Of a stretch of 64,000 nt of DNA, positions 12,601 through 24,700 are shown one piece after another. The stretch's first letter is position 1. Each line of letters starts with the position of its first letter. A program made the translations under genes and the position numbers. Source of the DNA: Andrena cerasifolii (Eukaryota > Arthropoda > Insecta > Hymenoptera > Andrenidae); the NCBI RefSeq assembly GCF_050908995.1, contig NC_135123.1, positions 17,298,001-17,362,000 of the forward strand. Reading direction: 5' to 3'. The notes below the pieces were generated by a model. That model worked only from the letters and a program-made list of their open reading frames with translations. It was not told the origin of the DNA and did not search any database.

Positions 12601-12864
12601 AAATGCTCATACAGTGGCGATGAGTGCGATCGAAGCTGGTCAAAAGGAGCGCGACGAGTCGGATACGGTCTCCGCGATGGCCTCTCTTTCAATGCAACAG
12701 CCTACCAATTTAACGTGAGTTGTTTGTCTGCTTGGCTTCTCTCGTCACAGCCACGCGTAACTCGATGCGCAATCATTCGCTCGCCTTACTATTCTTTCAG
12801 AACTACCCCAGAACATTCCCGTGAAGTTTCCGAAGAGCCCATGGAACAAGACGATGCCAAATGA
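5379..12864 (+). CDS. HDAC4: Class IIa histone deacetylase HDAC4 (15 coding exons)
   Basis: Transcriptional corepressor shuttling between nucleus and cytoplasm. Exons: 5379-5537, 6152-6256, 6632-6757, 7674-7756, 7852-7961, 8566-8703, 9185-9285, 9373-9513, 9644-9959, 10122-10580, 10739-11011, 11182-11528, 11936-12490, 12575-12714, 12801-12864. These keep one frame for 1,038 residues. Residues 53-130 are a Gln-rich coiled-coil region; ASTEVKQRLQ near 120-130 begins the MEF2-binding segment. Three 14-3-3 sites are visible: LRKTASEPNL (about 190), RPLGRTQSAP (about 425) and RPLSRALSSP (about 565). The deacetylase domain spans roughly 595-960, with RPPGHHAE, the zinc ligands of DVHHGNG and SAGFDA, and Tyr923 in GGYDL. 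The C-terminus keeps the export-signal-like TVSAMASLS. The start is the ATG at 5379, but the frame is open upstream to 5238 and earlier exons may exist. The 3' end converges on TOX. Confidence 0.95.
5618..5660. repeat. (GACGG)n pentanucleotide repeat
   Basis: About eight imperfect GACGG units in the first recognised HDAC4 intron. No function is evident. Confidence 0.8.
5863..5872. promoter_or_regulatory. MEF2-type site CTATAAATAG in HDAC4 intron
   Basis: Third exact copy of the 10-mer in the first 6 kb. It lies inside the intron after exon 5379-5537, which makes a TATA-box role less likely here unless an internal promoter exists. Confidence 0.45.
6797..7536. mobile_element. TTAA-flanked foldback MITE in HDAC4 intron
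   Basis: The ends are inverted copies of GGGGAGGTTCTGGTCTA, flanked on both sides by TTAA (6793-6796 and 7537-7540), the duplication made by piggyBac-type elements. Inner arms of about 115 bp (7012-7125 and 7217-7330) are also inverted repeats, so the element would fold into a long hairpin. No transposase frame is present; it is non-autonomous. It shares an identical 20-mer (6906-6925) with 17934-17953. Confidence 0.75.
8316..8342. repeat. (TTTC)n microsatellite
   Basis: About seven TTTC units in the HDAC4 intron 7962-8565. Just downstream, 8480-8530 holds imperfect 10-bp repeats of the form GTTACGWCCC. Confidence 0.8.
11600..11692. repeat. (GA)n-rich tract
   Basis: Long purine tract of GAGAGA/GAGGGA repeats in the HDAC4 intron between exons 11182-11528 and 11936-12490. 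Confidence 0.8.
11761..11818. repeat. 9-bp minisatellite TAGTGACGN
   Basis: Six to seven copies of a 9-bp unit TAGTGACKN in strict register. It lies in the same HDAC4 intron as the GA tract, about 120 bp before exon 11936-12490. Confidence 0.75.
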
Positions 12865-15800
12865 GACCGCAGTTGCTCCATTTATGGTACACACTATCAT
12901 TTCGGGAAACAGTAGCGACACAACCATCGCCTCGGCGTCCCGTTGTAAGAAAAATACTGCCACGGCTATACGGGGTAGCGATGGCAGTGACACTGATAAT
13001 GGCACTGGCAATGGCAATGACGGTGATCGGGAACACGAAATACCATCACTCGTGCACCATCTACGCTGCATTGCAATGGCGTGGCAATAGCAAGCCGGGC
13101 GGCTCTTCGCATCCTCCCCGGCCTCTTCGTTTCCAACACCACGCGTTATTGTTCGCATGGTGAATCAAACGATGGTCACGTCGAAGACACGCTATTAGAG
13201 GAGCAACACGCGATGGCCGTGCGAGGATAGAATACGTTTAAACGCGTTCTGCTCGCAACAGACGATTCGAAGCATTTATCTCGCAGCCGCGAACAAATCG
13301 CGTACCTCGAGAAATCTCGGGACAGTGCGGCCTCGGTGAATGAACAACCGTTTTCTCCGTCTTCTCCGCCTTTTCGCCCAGAATAATGTCAACAGGGAGA
13401 AGAGAAAGTAGTAGCATTTGGGAATACGTAAGAGACGCGTTGTCAGAAATTCGTACCTGCTCGTGAAATCTGCCTTCTGCCCAGCAGTTGTTTTCAATAA
13501 TCAACACACACCGAACGACGTTCGAAGTAACTAGGTTGGCGAGATTATAAATTTCTTGTGCGTTTCGCGTCACTCGCGCTATGTTGTTTCGCTCTCCAAC
13601 GACTCCTGAAGAACCGACAGGAATTGCGCGTGTCCCGGTCACGGACGGATTTGTCGACTAAATCTATTTAAAAGACAGTAGTGTTAGATGTTATCCAGTC
13701 TCGTGCTTCTCATGTCTCCGTTGCCCTGAGAGCGTGCTTAACGCACGTATCCGCACCTATCGGTACGCGATTCTCACTGGGAATGCATAGCGCAACTGAG
13801 CATGAAGCGTGAACGCGCAGCGAAAAGAGGAAAAGTGGACCGCCTGAGAACATCGTCAGGTAGCATTTCGTCGCACTGCTAGAATGCAGCCAACGATCGC
13901 TGCTTCGGGCGGCATAGCGACATTTGGTTGTTTCATTGCGATCAAAGGCTGGTGTGATTCTTGTGATATTTTGTAAAGAAAAAAAGAGGAAATTTAACGA
14001 GATATTGTTAATTAAGGATATACGTACACGCATGCGAGGGGGAGCGAGAGCGAGTGCGAAAGAGAGATATACTGATACTCACACGCTCTCTCTCCCCCTC
14101 CCTCCCTCCCTCCCTCCCTCCCTCTCCCTGAGATAGGAGCATTTATTTTTGTGTCATGCATTTTACGAGAACACGGAGAACCCTAAATGTATCGATTGAT
14201 CGATACACGATTTCCGCTGATTCGTAACTTGCGTATATACACTATACGTGAACGGTGTACGTATAAATAATTTGAACGCGCAATGTTTTGCCGTTTATGC
14301 GCGAGAGAGAAAAAAGCGCGGGTATGAACGTCCAGTACAAGGAATATGTATACAACATACGTTTCTGTGTCCGCAAGAATCTCAAGTGTTCGTCGTGTAT
14401 CGTCCCGTATTTTTACCAAAAATTATGAAATTGTCAAGCACGCAATGACTTTTCGGTCGATTCGAGTCTTAAATTCCAACACACGCGCGCACTCTCTATC
14501 TCTCTCTCTCTCTCATGTATTCCCTCCCTTGCGAGTCGACCTAGGTTCCGAACGATCAGTCCAACCAAGTTTTCTTCGCATCTGCCCGATTCTCGGTGAA
14601 ATGACCCCAGGTCGTTGCAGAGAGCATGAGGATTTTCCCATGTGTTCTCCTCGTCCTCTCTACAGAACTCATTATTATTCCCTACTCTCCTCGTCTCGAT
14701 TCGACCGAATTATTCGTTGACGCTGATTCTCGCCTCTCTCGTGCGACCAACGTTTCGAAGTTGTCGACATTCGCGAGTTTTATGCGGTTCGGAAGAAAAA
14801 ACTTGCAACATTCCGATATCGTTCTAAAAAATCGATACAAGTTAGATGTAAATGGTTCAATAGTATGGAAAATTGAATAATAAAAGAAGAGTGAAAAGCT
14901 AAAAAACGACGATAAAAAGATGTTACGATTAAGTTATTGCACGTGTACGAAAATGTCCATATTACACATAAGCTTAAATGTATTAGTCACACATTTTTTT
15001 ATGTATATAAATGTACCTCCATAATTTTAAATAAAAGGTATAGTCATTGTGTTACGCATACTTTACCGGGCAGTATGCATGATCTTCGTGTGGTGGCAGT
15101 GATTCAGTTAATTGCATTAGTGGAAAATACTCGCCCTCCCGCCTTCTGCTCGTCATAGTTGCACGTTCGTGTTTCCCACACTCAACGTTACTTTAATCGT
15201 ACTCTTGTACAGGAAACGACAAGAATTAGCGCAAACTCGTGTCAAATTACTATTTTATATAGTAAAGCATTTGGCGCAGAGTGCTAATATTACGATAAGT
15301 AACTCGGTATTTTCTAAATTTATTTTCTTTCTCTTTTCTTTTTTCCTTTTTAGTATACAGATTGACGCCATTACGATTAACGTTGGAAACATTCCTTTCT
15401 TTCGCTTCGTAACACACGATCCTACTATTTTTGCGAAATTTTCTTCCAAGATTCCCATCGTTTCGGGCAATTTCGGTAAATTAATGTCCGTTCAGAATTT
15501 TGCTGGATAGCATTACATTTTTTTACATTGGCGTATGCGTGTACGTGTGTATGTCGAGATGCACCGTAGTATGTAGATCGTAATCATGGCACGTGCGCAC
15601 GTATAAACGTATACATTCATGCACGGTGCTGAATCGCTTTTCGTCTACATGTATATTTTATATTTATATGCTTCTACGATATAACCAAGATTGTTATCAG
15701 AGTATAATACATTATCGCTTATGTTTACATCGCAGACTTAAGAATCTGTGGAATATTTGTTTTTTTTTTTATGTACAGGGGCATTAAAAAAAATTTTTAT

Positions 15801-17143
15801 AAAACTTACATCGATACGGTTTTACGGAAACGTTACATCTGCCGATACAAAGGTTAGCACGCTATTCCAATATTTCTGGGATCAGAGATTGTAGAATCAC
15901 CGTCGAGGAGGCAAGAGATTGATAGGACTTCCGTTGCGCACGGGGGCACGGTCTTCGTCGGTACGTGCCCAGTTAAATTTATGCTTGGGAACCGATTAAT
16001 GTTCATGCAATATAATTACAGTCTCGAACTGAATACTCGCGCCATTGCAAAATATTGTAATATCGGCTGTATTGCTTCGAATTAAACAACGTTGGCACTT
16101 TTTGTTGTTTGCATTCGCGAGTTACGAGTTCCAAGTTTCAATGTCAACGGCGTTGGCACCAACACGTCCAAATTACGCCACGGTAAATATTCTCGCATTT
16201 CTCATAATTTCTCTTGCGATAATAATTTCTAGTGAAACGAATAAACGAACCAACGAAATCATATAGGCTAATTGGTATTGCGAGAGTCCATCTCGCTACA
16301 CTTTTACAAATCTGCACTAATTACATGTATAAATTGATAATCTGCAAAATTCTATAAAAAAAGAAAACATAACGAACCTTCTGGAAAATAAGCCACGACC
16401 TCAACTTTCTCTGAGTTTTCTTCAACGTGTACGGAATTCAATTCCATCGAATCATTCGTCATTACGTTCAATTCGTTTAACCGATAAATCCCATCATTGC
16501 AAGATGATATAACGGGGCACATGTTAACGTAAAAGAAAGAAAGAAAGAAAGAAAAAACTTGAAACAAAGCGCGCGCGTCATCGATACCCAAACTGTCGTC
16601 CACGACTTTATCACCGCATGAAAAAAACGGTGTCGCAACCTATTACCCTTTCATTCGAGCCGTTAAACCATCGCTCTTTAATTTCGTTTACGAATATATT
16701 CTTAGGCAATGACCTTTGTTGTACCGTTACATGGTCGCTAACTAAACGTTTAACGAATGCAAATTCACTTGCACTCCGCCCATCGTTCCTTCGTTACAGA
16801 TCATGTGTACACAAGCTCGGAAGCAAGTGGCGGTAACGGCGGTGACATCGACGATATCGTTTCTCTCAAACTATAGTCCGATTTCATCGGGTACTTTGGC
16901 GATCCTAATACTCTGTTGCGACAATAGCAACGGTGCTCGTGGTCGCGCCGAAACATCGGTTTACAAGCATCGCGCTACCAACAGCAATCTTTCGAGAAGA
17001 CTATTAAACGCAGGTTCTTGTCGTCGCGGTGGATTTTGATTCTACGCGAACCTCTTTGTCAATCTATATACAAGTTATATCAGGCGGACTCGTTTCGGCT
17101 GCAAACGCGTTTCAATTATCGCGCTTCAACGTCGCCCAGTACT
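12865..17143. other. Convergent 3' region between HDAC4 and TOX
   Basis: HDAC4 (+) and TOX (-) end facing each other 4.3 kb apart. The stretch is AT-rich after about 13.9 kb and presumably holds both 3' UTRs. A (TCCC)n tract lies at about 14084-14128, and AATAAA signals on the + strand occur at 14879-14884 and 15030-15035. I see no convincing coding frame. Confidence 0.6.
14879..14884 (+). terminator. Candidate HDAC4 polyadenylation signal AATAAA
   Basis: First AATAAA I noticed on the + strand after the HDAC4 stop, about 2 kb downstream. A second follows at 15030-15035. Which is used, if either, cannot be told. Confidence 0.35.
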
Positions 17144-20100
17144 CTATTTCACGGTCGAGAAATTCTGCTGGGCATTTTGATTGGACGAAACCCACGTAGT
17201 GAACACGTCTCTACAATGGCTAACTACGCATTCATTACTACAGTACTCGTCCTCCCATTCGCTGTTCGCCACCGCTGGATTCGGACACCCGTGACGTATA
17301 CAAGCATTCGAGGTAGGCCTTTGACCGGCCATTGCAGCCTGTGTCGCAGAGCTTACCGATGAAGCATTCGACAGCGAATCTCCTTTTGGAGGAGCCGCGT
17401 GCATTATTTGTTGTTGTTGTTGTTGTTGTTGTGGCTGCTGCTGCTGCGAATGGTGATGTTGCTGTGATTGTTGTTGCACTTGTATCTGTTGTATTTGCTG
17501 TTGCGGTACCTGTGTAAAGCCAAATGAAACATTTGATCAAGGGGAGCATGGCGATACTCGCATCAAGCTGAAATCAACGGTAAGTAAAGGGAAAAGTGTG
17601 GGAGAAAACACGGCTGGATGTCACTGCTCACCTGCATGTACTGCTGTTGCGCGGCCTGTTGAGACTGCATATGCTGCTGCTGCGTCTGTGGCTGCGACTG
17701 TTGCGGTTGCTGGGGAATATGTGCCGGTGCCATTGGGTTGCTTATCAAGCCCTAAGTAAAACGTGAAAATAGTTTCTGCTTCTCAATTTGTAGCAACGTG
17801 GCGCAGGCACTTGCTTTACTCAAGGGGGTATAACCGTTTGAAAGTGTCGAAAATCGATTTTTTACATATTTTCGTAGATTGATGTTTTATAAATATTATA
17901 AAACAAGTCCGATGTAAATATTCGGAAAATTGACGAAGTTATAGGCATTTGAGTGAAACAAACCAGGTAGCACGCAAGGGCGGATCCAGAGGGGGGCGTT
18001 AGGGACGATCGCGCCCCCAAAAGTAATAAAATAGAAAAATATTATGACACTGTACTATTCTGTATAAATAATTAATGTGAATTTAATTATTTAGGTTATA
18101 GTATCAGATAGAGATATTAAAATATAAATTACAAGCAAATTTGAAATCTTGTAAAAGAAGGTTCAAAAATGTACTTAGGTACTTTTACATATTTTGTCCC
18201 CTCCAAGAAAGGCTCCTGAATCCGCACCTGGTAGCAGGGGGCAGCGCAGCGCGGTGGCTCGACCAATCGCAGCGGAACTACATTTTTCATTACGGTCGCC
18301 CTAAAAACTCTCGCTACGTTCAACCAATTCAGTTCCAATTTTGTATGCAGAATCGTAATAAGATTCCACATCGATCTACGGCGCCTTTTTTTTTTTATTC
18401 CGATTACCCTGTTTATTATTTACAAAGAAAAAACGTAGACTTTTCTCTTAGAAGAATCTAACTTTATCCTTTGATCTCACCATTTCCTTATTTTTCAAAA
18501 TTTTCAAAATCGGCGCTGTAAATCGATAACTATTAACATCTGTTATAAAAAGAAATGTACTGTTTTTTATTTCAGGCACGACATACATTTTCAGGGCCAC
18601 CGTGAAGCCGTTTAAAATCGAGAGAGTTTTGGATATGTATCCATAAGTTCCGAAAACAGTAGTTTTTTTTAACTGAAACTCTTTTTTTGAAGTGGTTCAT
18701 AATAATATGTAAACATAATAAAAGAACGGAAAATGTTCAAGCCGTTGACTTGTAAAAAAAAAACACAAAATGTACATATTTTCCGAACGTTCAAACGGGT
18801 ATACCCTGTTAAACGGACAGACGCACACTAGGGTGAACCTTATTTTTCGACCATCAGATTTTTTTGGTCTCGCCCCCCAGAATTGTGAAACTTGTTGGGA
18901 AAATGATCTGGAAAGAATTTCAGGCTGATTGGACTACGGGAAAACGAAGCGCATCGAATTTAAAATTTTTTAATTTTTTAAAACTTGACATAAATATACG
19001 TTATGATATATCATTGAATTTGTGTTTAAGAAAACATACACAGCATATACGATTCTTAACAAAAAATACATCCATGAACCGTTTCAACCGCTGTGAAAAT
19101 GTTTACTGCCTTCGTCGTTTATGCATATATGAAAAAAAATCTCTTGAGACAAAAGTTGTAGTGCATAAAGAGGCGAATATAATGGTAGGAAAAAAATTAT
19201 TTTTCAAGGTCATTCTTTCGATTTTTCAACGTCATGGATGTTTTTTTTGTTAACAATCGTGTATGCTGTGTATGTATTCTGAAACAGAAAAAAATACAAA
19301 TTCAACGATATATCATATAATGTATATTTATGTCAAGTTTTTGGAAATTCAAAAATCTCAAATTCGATGCGTTTCGTTTTCCCGTGGTCCAATCGGCCTG
19401 AAAAATATTCCACATCATTTTTGCAACAAGTGTCACAATTCTGGAGGGTGAGACCAAAAAAATCTCACCAAATAATTTTCATCAAGAGGGAAAGAAATGT
19501 TACCTGCTGCGACTGCTGTTGCTGAGGATTCCCGGACATCGCTAAATGATGGGGGGACTTTTTCATTTGCATTTGTGGCGGTTGTTGCTGGTGCTGGTGC
19601 TGATGCTGATGTTGGTGCTGATGCTGGTGCTGATGCTGATGCGAATGTGAATGTGCGTGTTGCTGCTGAGGCGATGGCGGTTGAGGTTGTGGACTGTAAA
19701 CTTGATACGAAACGTTTCCAGAGGTTCCATTTCCAGCGTAATTACCGTATGTTGCGTATTGGACTTGTTGTTGTTGCGGCGATGGTTGCTGTTGTTGTTG
19801 CTGCTGCTGCTGCTGCTCTGCATCGGCTGCTCCTTTGCTAACGAGAGATGCTCTGTATGCCGCAAGCGCTTGTAGATATTCTTTCTTCGCGGCTTCGGTT
19901 TTCTTCTTGTAGACCTGTAAATGTGCATCGTTTGAACTTAAATAAGGTAAGAAACATGAGGCCGACCAATGCAAACGTTGACTGAGATAAAGAATCAGCA
20001 ACGAGCGCTTATTGCGGCTACATAATACTACAGTTTTAGTACTACGATGCCAGCAACTGTGCCCCCTCCCGTTACGTTATGCCAATAACCTTCTCTTGTC

Positions 20101-21765
20101 CACAAAATGTATCTTTCCATAAAGTAACGATCCGAAATCTGTCCGTTCTGCCCACCTTATAATGACTGCAGAACACAGATGTTGAATCGTCGTCTTGTTC
20201 CATGCTACTCCAGCACAAATACCTTTTGTCTATTTATCTCACTTCCTCTTAGACTACGACTATTACGACTTTTTCATTTTTTTCGTGCGTTCATTTAATT
20301 TGCAGCTGATTAAAATACCGCAATGATATTTGCACAAGATAAACACAATTTCGGAAATGAAGAAGAAGAAGAAGAAGAAGAGGACGAGGTGCATACTCAC
20401 GTTTTTATGTTCGGTATCTAAAGCATCCCACATCGAAGCAACAATCTTGGATACCTCGCCAAAACTCGCATTCGGATTTTGCCCCTTTATCGCTGCTTGC
20501 GTATCCCTGAAGAAGAGGGCGTATGCCGAAACGGGCCTGGAACAACACGCACGGTCTTGTAACGAATTCAGTTCGATTTAATTAGCAGCGGTAGAAAACG
20601 AGTATGCAACGTTTCCGGCGATAATGAAACCGCACGTTACTCGATGCGTGAGTGAGCAATGAGATCGTTTCGTTTCGATGCAACGTGCACAATTACGTTT
20701 CTTTCTTACCCCAGCGATCCGCGTAATATTTCACGGATGCCGGCAAGAAGACTACTTACTTCTGCGGTTCGTTAGGATCCCTCTTCTTTTTCTTCTTCTG
20801 CGACTTTGGTTTCCTCTGGTTCTTGGTTCCAACGTCAGCCGGTTCCGGCGAGGGCCGCTTGATTCCGGTAATCTGAAGAAATAATAGGCATCACAAATCA
20901 TACGAATCTCTTGGATCCGCTCGAACAAACTGCGGACGCCGCCAAATTGGATCAGGCGGTTACTTACCATCCCGGAATGAGGTGTGCTGTCGTCGCTGTC
21001 TTCGCTGGTTGTAGTGTTGTTGTTAGGTTCCGAAACGGAGCTCGGTTGCATCGCGGGAGGACTACTCCCCGTGGGACTCCTGTATTGAATCTGCTGTTGC
21101 AGTTGCTGTTGCTGCTGAGAATGCATATACTGCATATGCTGTTGTATCTGAGCTTGTTGGTGCTGCTGGTGTTGTTGTTGCTGTTGAAGCAACATCATTT
21201 GCTGGTTCCCATGTTGCTGACGAGGCGAACTCACAGTTGTGTAAGAAGCTTGCGGCGAGTTACTGTACGTTGAGCTACGATACAACATGGAGACGACGCG
21301 TGATCAGATACATGTGCTCCGGTTTTAGATGAAGTGAAAATTATGAACGCGTCTCGAGGGGCCGCTTGTGCTCGTGTGCGCGTTATCGCGACAGGAACGG
21401 CGAGTTTTCCACTATGCGAATCGCTTTTTTTAACAACTATTTCTTCCCGAAATTGTACGTTTTAGTATCCTTGGTCGGAACGCGCTAACATCACCAGGTT
21501 GCTCGTCGTTCCTGTCTTTTACATCCTCCCTCCTAGCCGTACTCAGCCGCGTTCTCATCCCTTTTCCCTCTACTATTTTCCATCTATCTCTAGTTGCAGA
21601 CTACGAACGTTTCCAGTGATTGTCGCGAGATTGTCCTGCCCATAGCGAGTGCGACGCTCGACACTCTCTTGATCACGATTTCGATACATTTCATCCATAC
21701 GGAAACCGTCCATTGGCATTGTCGAGCTATCCTGATCAGCCGCACTTCTTTTCACTCTTTCTCTC

Positions 21766-21799
<34 letters not shown>

Positions 21800-24700
21800 A
21801 CTCACTCTCTCTCCTTCTTCTCATTCGCCCTTCCCACCAGTCTTCCTTTACTGAAAAATCTGTTTACCTGAAAGCACGTTTTGCTATTTCGTAACGGTGG
21901 AAATGGACGGGACTCGAGACTTGTCGCATTCCAAGACTTTCCTATTCGCTGATTCCCTCGCGACATATCGCAACTCGAAACACTAAACTTTTCAAGAGAA
22001 AGATGGACCCTGAGAACCCCATCCTGCTTGTACTCGATTCCCGACCAAATACTATCGAATAATAAATAACAGACGCCCGCGAGGAAAATTCTACGTCCCC
22101 AAGGAATGCGGATACGAACGTGGAGAGGGCGGGCGGGCGCGGAAGACGCGAGAAAGAGCGGAATTCGATCGAGAGGAAAATCTAGAGGCGTACACTCACC
22201 TGGCGCTAATCGGCTGTATCGGGTGGTCTTGTTGTAGGTAAAGCGATTGCTGATACCCACCGGGATCGAGATTTAGCCCGTCTGGAGATTGTTGAATACC
22301 ACCGGTCTGCATCATCTGCGAAAGCGATTGGTATCTTTAACGCGCGTTATTCGAAGACGGCGCGTCCTCGCGTTCGTGGGTTCTCACGTCGTCCCAGCCT
22401 ACCTGAGCCTGATAGCCATGCAATGGATCGCTTTGCGACTGCTGTTGCTGCGGCTGATGCTGCTGTGGCTGTTGCTGTTGATGCTGATGCTGGTGCTGAT
22501 GCGAGTGAGAGTGAATCACAGGAATATCGAAATCCTCGTCGCCGAAGCTAGGCGTGTGAAAGGTCTGCGAAGAAAACGACGGTTGCCGCAAAACGATGGT
22601 CGCGCGTGCATCGCTGGACACGAACCAGCACTGATCGCAGATCGAGAGTGGTTGCCATAGAGGAAAAGGGTACGGGTGTCGGGTTAGGGGAAGGGGCAGA
22701 GGCGAAGACGGAAACGGAAACCGAAAGACTCGCAAATTACTCATAATTTGCTCACCGTGCGAGTCGATCCGTTCAGCTCGATCATTCCCGTTTTCGCCTG
22801 GTTCTCCACCCGCATCGCGATGCGACGCGGCTCGGCTCGGCACGGCGCGACTCTTGCATCTCGCCCCCTGCCACCCCACGCGTACACCAATCATCAACCC
22901 GTCATCCCCCATCTCCCGACGGATGACAGACGACGTTGTATCGTTGGAAATACTTTTAGCAATTTATTCCTTTTCGGGGACACAAGGCCGGAGAGTTGGG
23001 GAACAGGGAACGATGGAAAATACATTCGCCGTGTAGCCGGGCAGCCGGACGGGCCACGGGGAATAAAAGTTTTTAAATTGGATTTAATAGCGTCAGGAAT
23101 TTTCCTTTGAAGGAACGTACTTGCCTATTGATCGAGTACACCTCTGACTCCCTTCCCTCTCCACGCCCATCGCGTTACCCCTTACCTCGCGGTGTTTCTC
23201 TTACTCTCTATCGTTCCGCACTCGCTTCTCTTCTCTTCTCTCATCCCTTTCCGCCGCGCGCTGCACCCCGTTCCCACTCCCGCTCCGGCCTCTGTGTACG
23301 CGTACAGTCCGTCCTATTTCAACTACTGCTCCTATAATACCCTCGTGCACCTACTTCTCACTCCGCCCTTTCCATCTCCCCCGAATCGACTACGCGTCTA
23401 TCCATCTTCTTCCTCCACCATTTCCAAACTTTTCTTTCTCCCTTGGCCCCTTCGCCAGCCCCCAAACCACCCTGCCGCCCCTCTGTCTTCTCCGTACCCC
23501 TCTACGGGATCCTGCTCACCCCCTGCTGCCTATCCGGCCGAGCCAAGATAGTGCTACCTTTCCTACCCCCTTTGGTTCGTTCGCGTTCCTATTCGTCTGT
23601 TTCCTCTCGTTCCCCGCGAACAAACGACCCAACCCGCGCCCGCATTCTGGCTCACACCCACACCCACTCACCGGCCCTCGCCGGATTCGCGACCGGACCG
23701 CGAGAGCCTTCTTTGCTCCTTACCAAGTCGCTTAGTCGAATGATTCGAACGCGACGCGCCGCCGCCATCAATGACTGTCGATAACACGATGCAAACACAC
23801 TGCGAGTATTCTGCAGCTTCCCTCTTTCTTTCTCTACGCTACATCCGTCTCTACCGGGTCGGTACCACTACGTTGCCCGAAAGAGGCGCTTACGACTCGC
23901 GACGATAACTTCCAGTCCCAACTACACGCAGCCCTAAACATCTTACGTTTCGACCACGCTCTTCGAACCCGAACAACCACGCGCGCATCATTGTAAAAAC
24001 CTCGAGGAACCAGCTCGGAGGTATGGAGGGAGAGACCGGTTCTTAGGGATACATTCAATACGGCAGGGAGGACCAGAAAAATCGCACGAGCTTACGTACG
24101 ATCGCGAGGCACGCGTTCGTTACCGTTATCATTATTATCGTTGATGTTGCTGTTGTCATTGCCATTGCCATTCCCATTGCCATTCTCATTCCCGTCCACG
24201 TAGACGCCGCGCCGTCGTCTGCGTCGTACAAGTAACTTGAAAAATCCCAAGCAACTCACCTGATCAGCCATCGCGTAGCCTTCGTGATGATAACACGCTT
24301 GATGGTGATGATGATGACGATGATGATGTTGATGATGTTGATGCTGCTGTTGCTGCTGATGATGATGATGCTGTGGCACGTTCAATGAGAAGTCCAGATT
24401 CTCGTTCCTCTGAAACAGGCGAGAAAACAATGGTGTTAATGGCTGCGAGCAACGACTAAACAAGGGTTTTGAAGTGGAATGTGATTTGTCGCAATAATCC
24501 CCAACATTCGCCGTTGTTCTTCCCTTCATTCCCCATTGTTTTTCTTATGCTTTCGTCACCGTTCTTATTGCGGAACTTTTTTCACCATGAATCATTTCTT
24601 GAAATCTAGCGTAAATATGTACCGCCGACCGACCGGTCGTCTTGCTAGATCAAGCTCGCAATACCTTCTGCCCCGAGACAATTATTACGCGCAGGTATGT

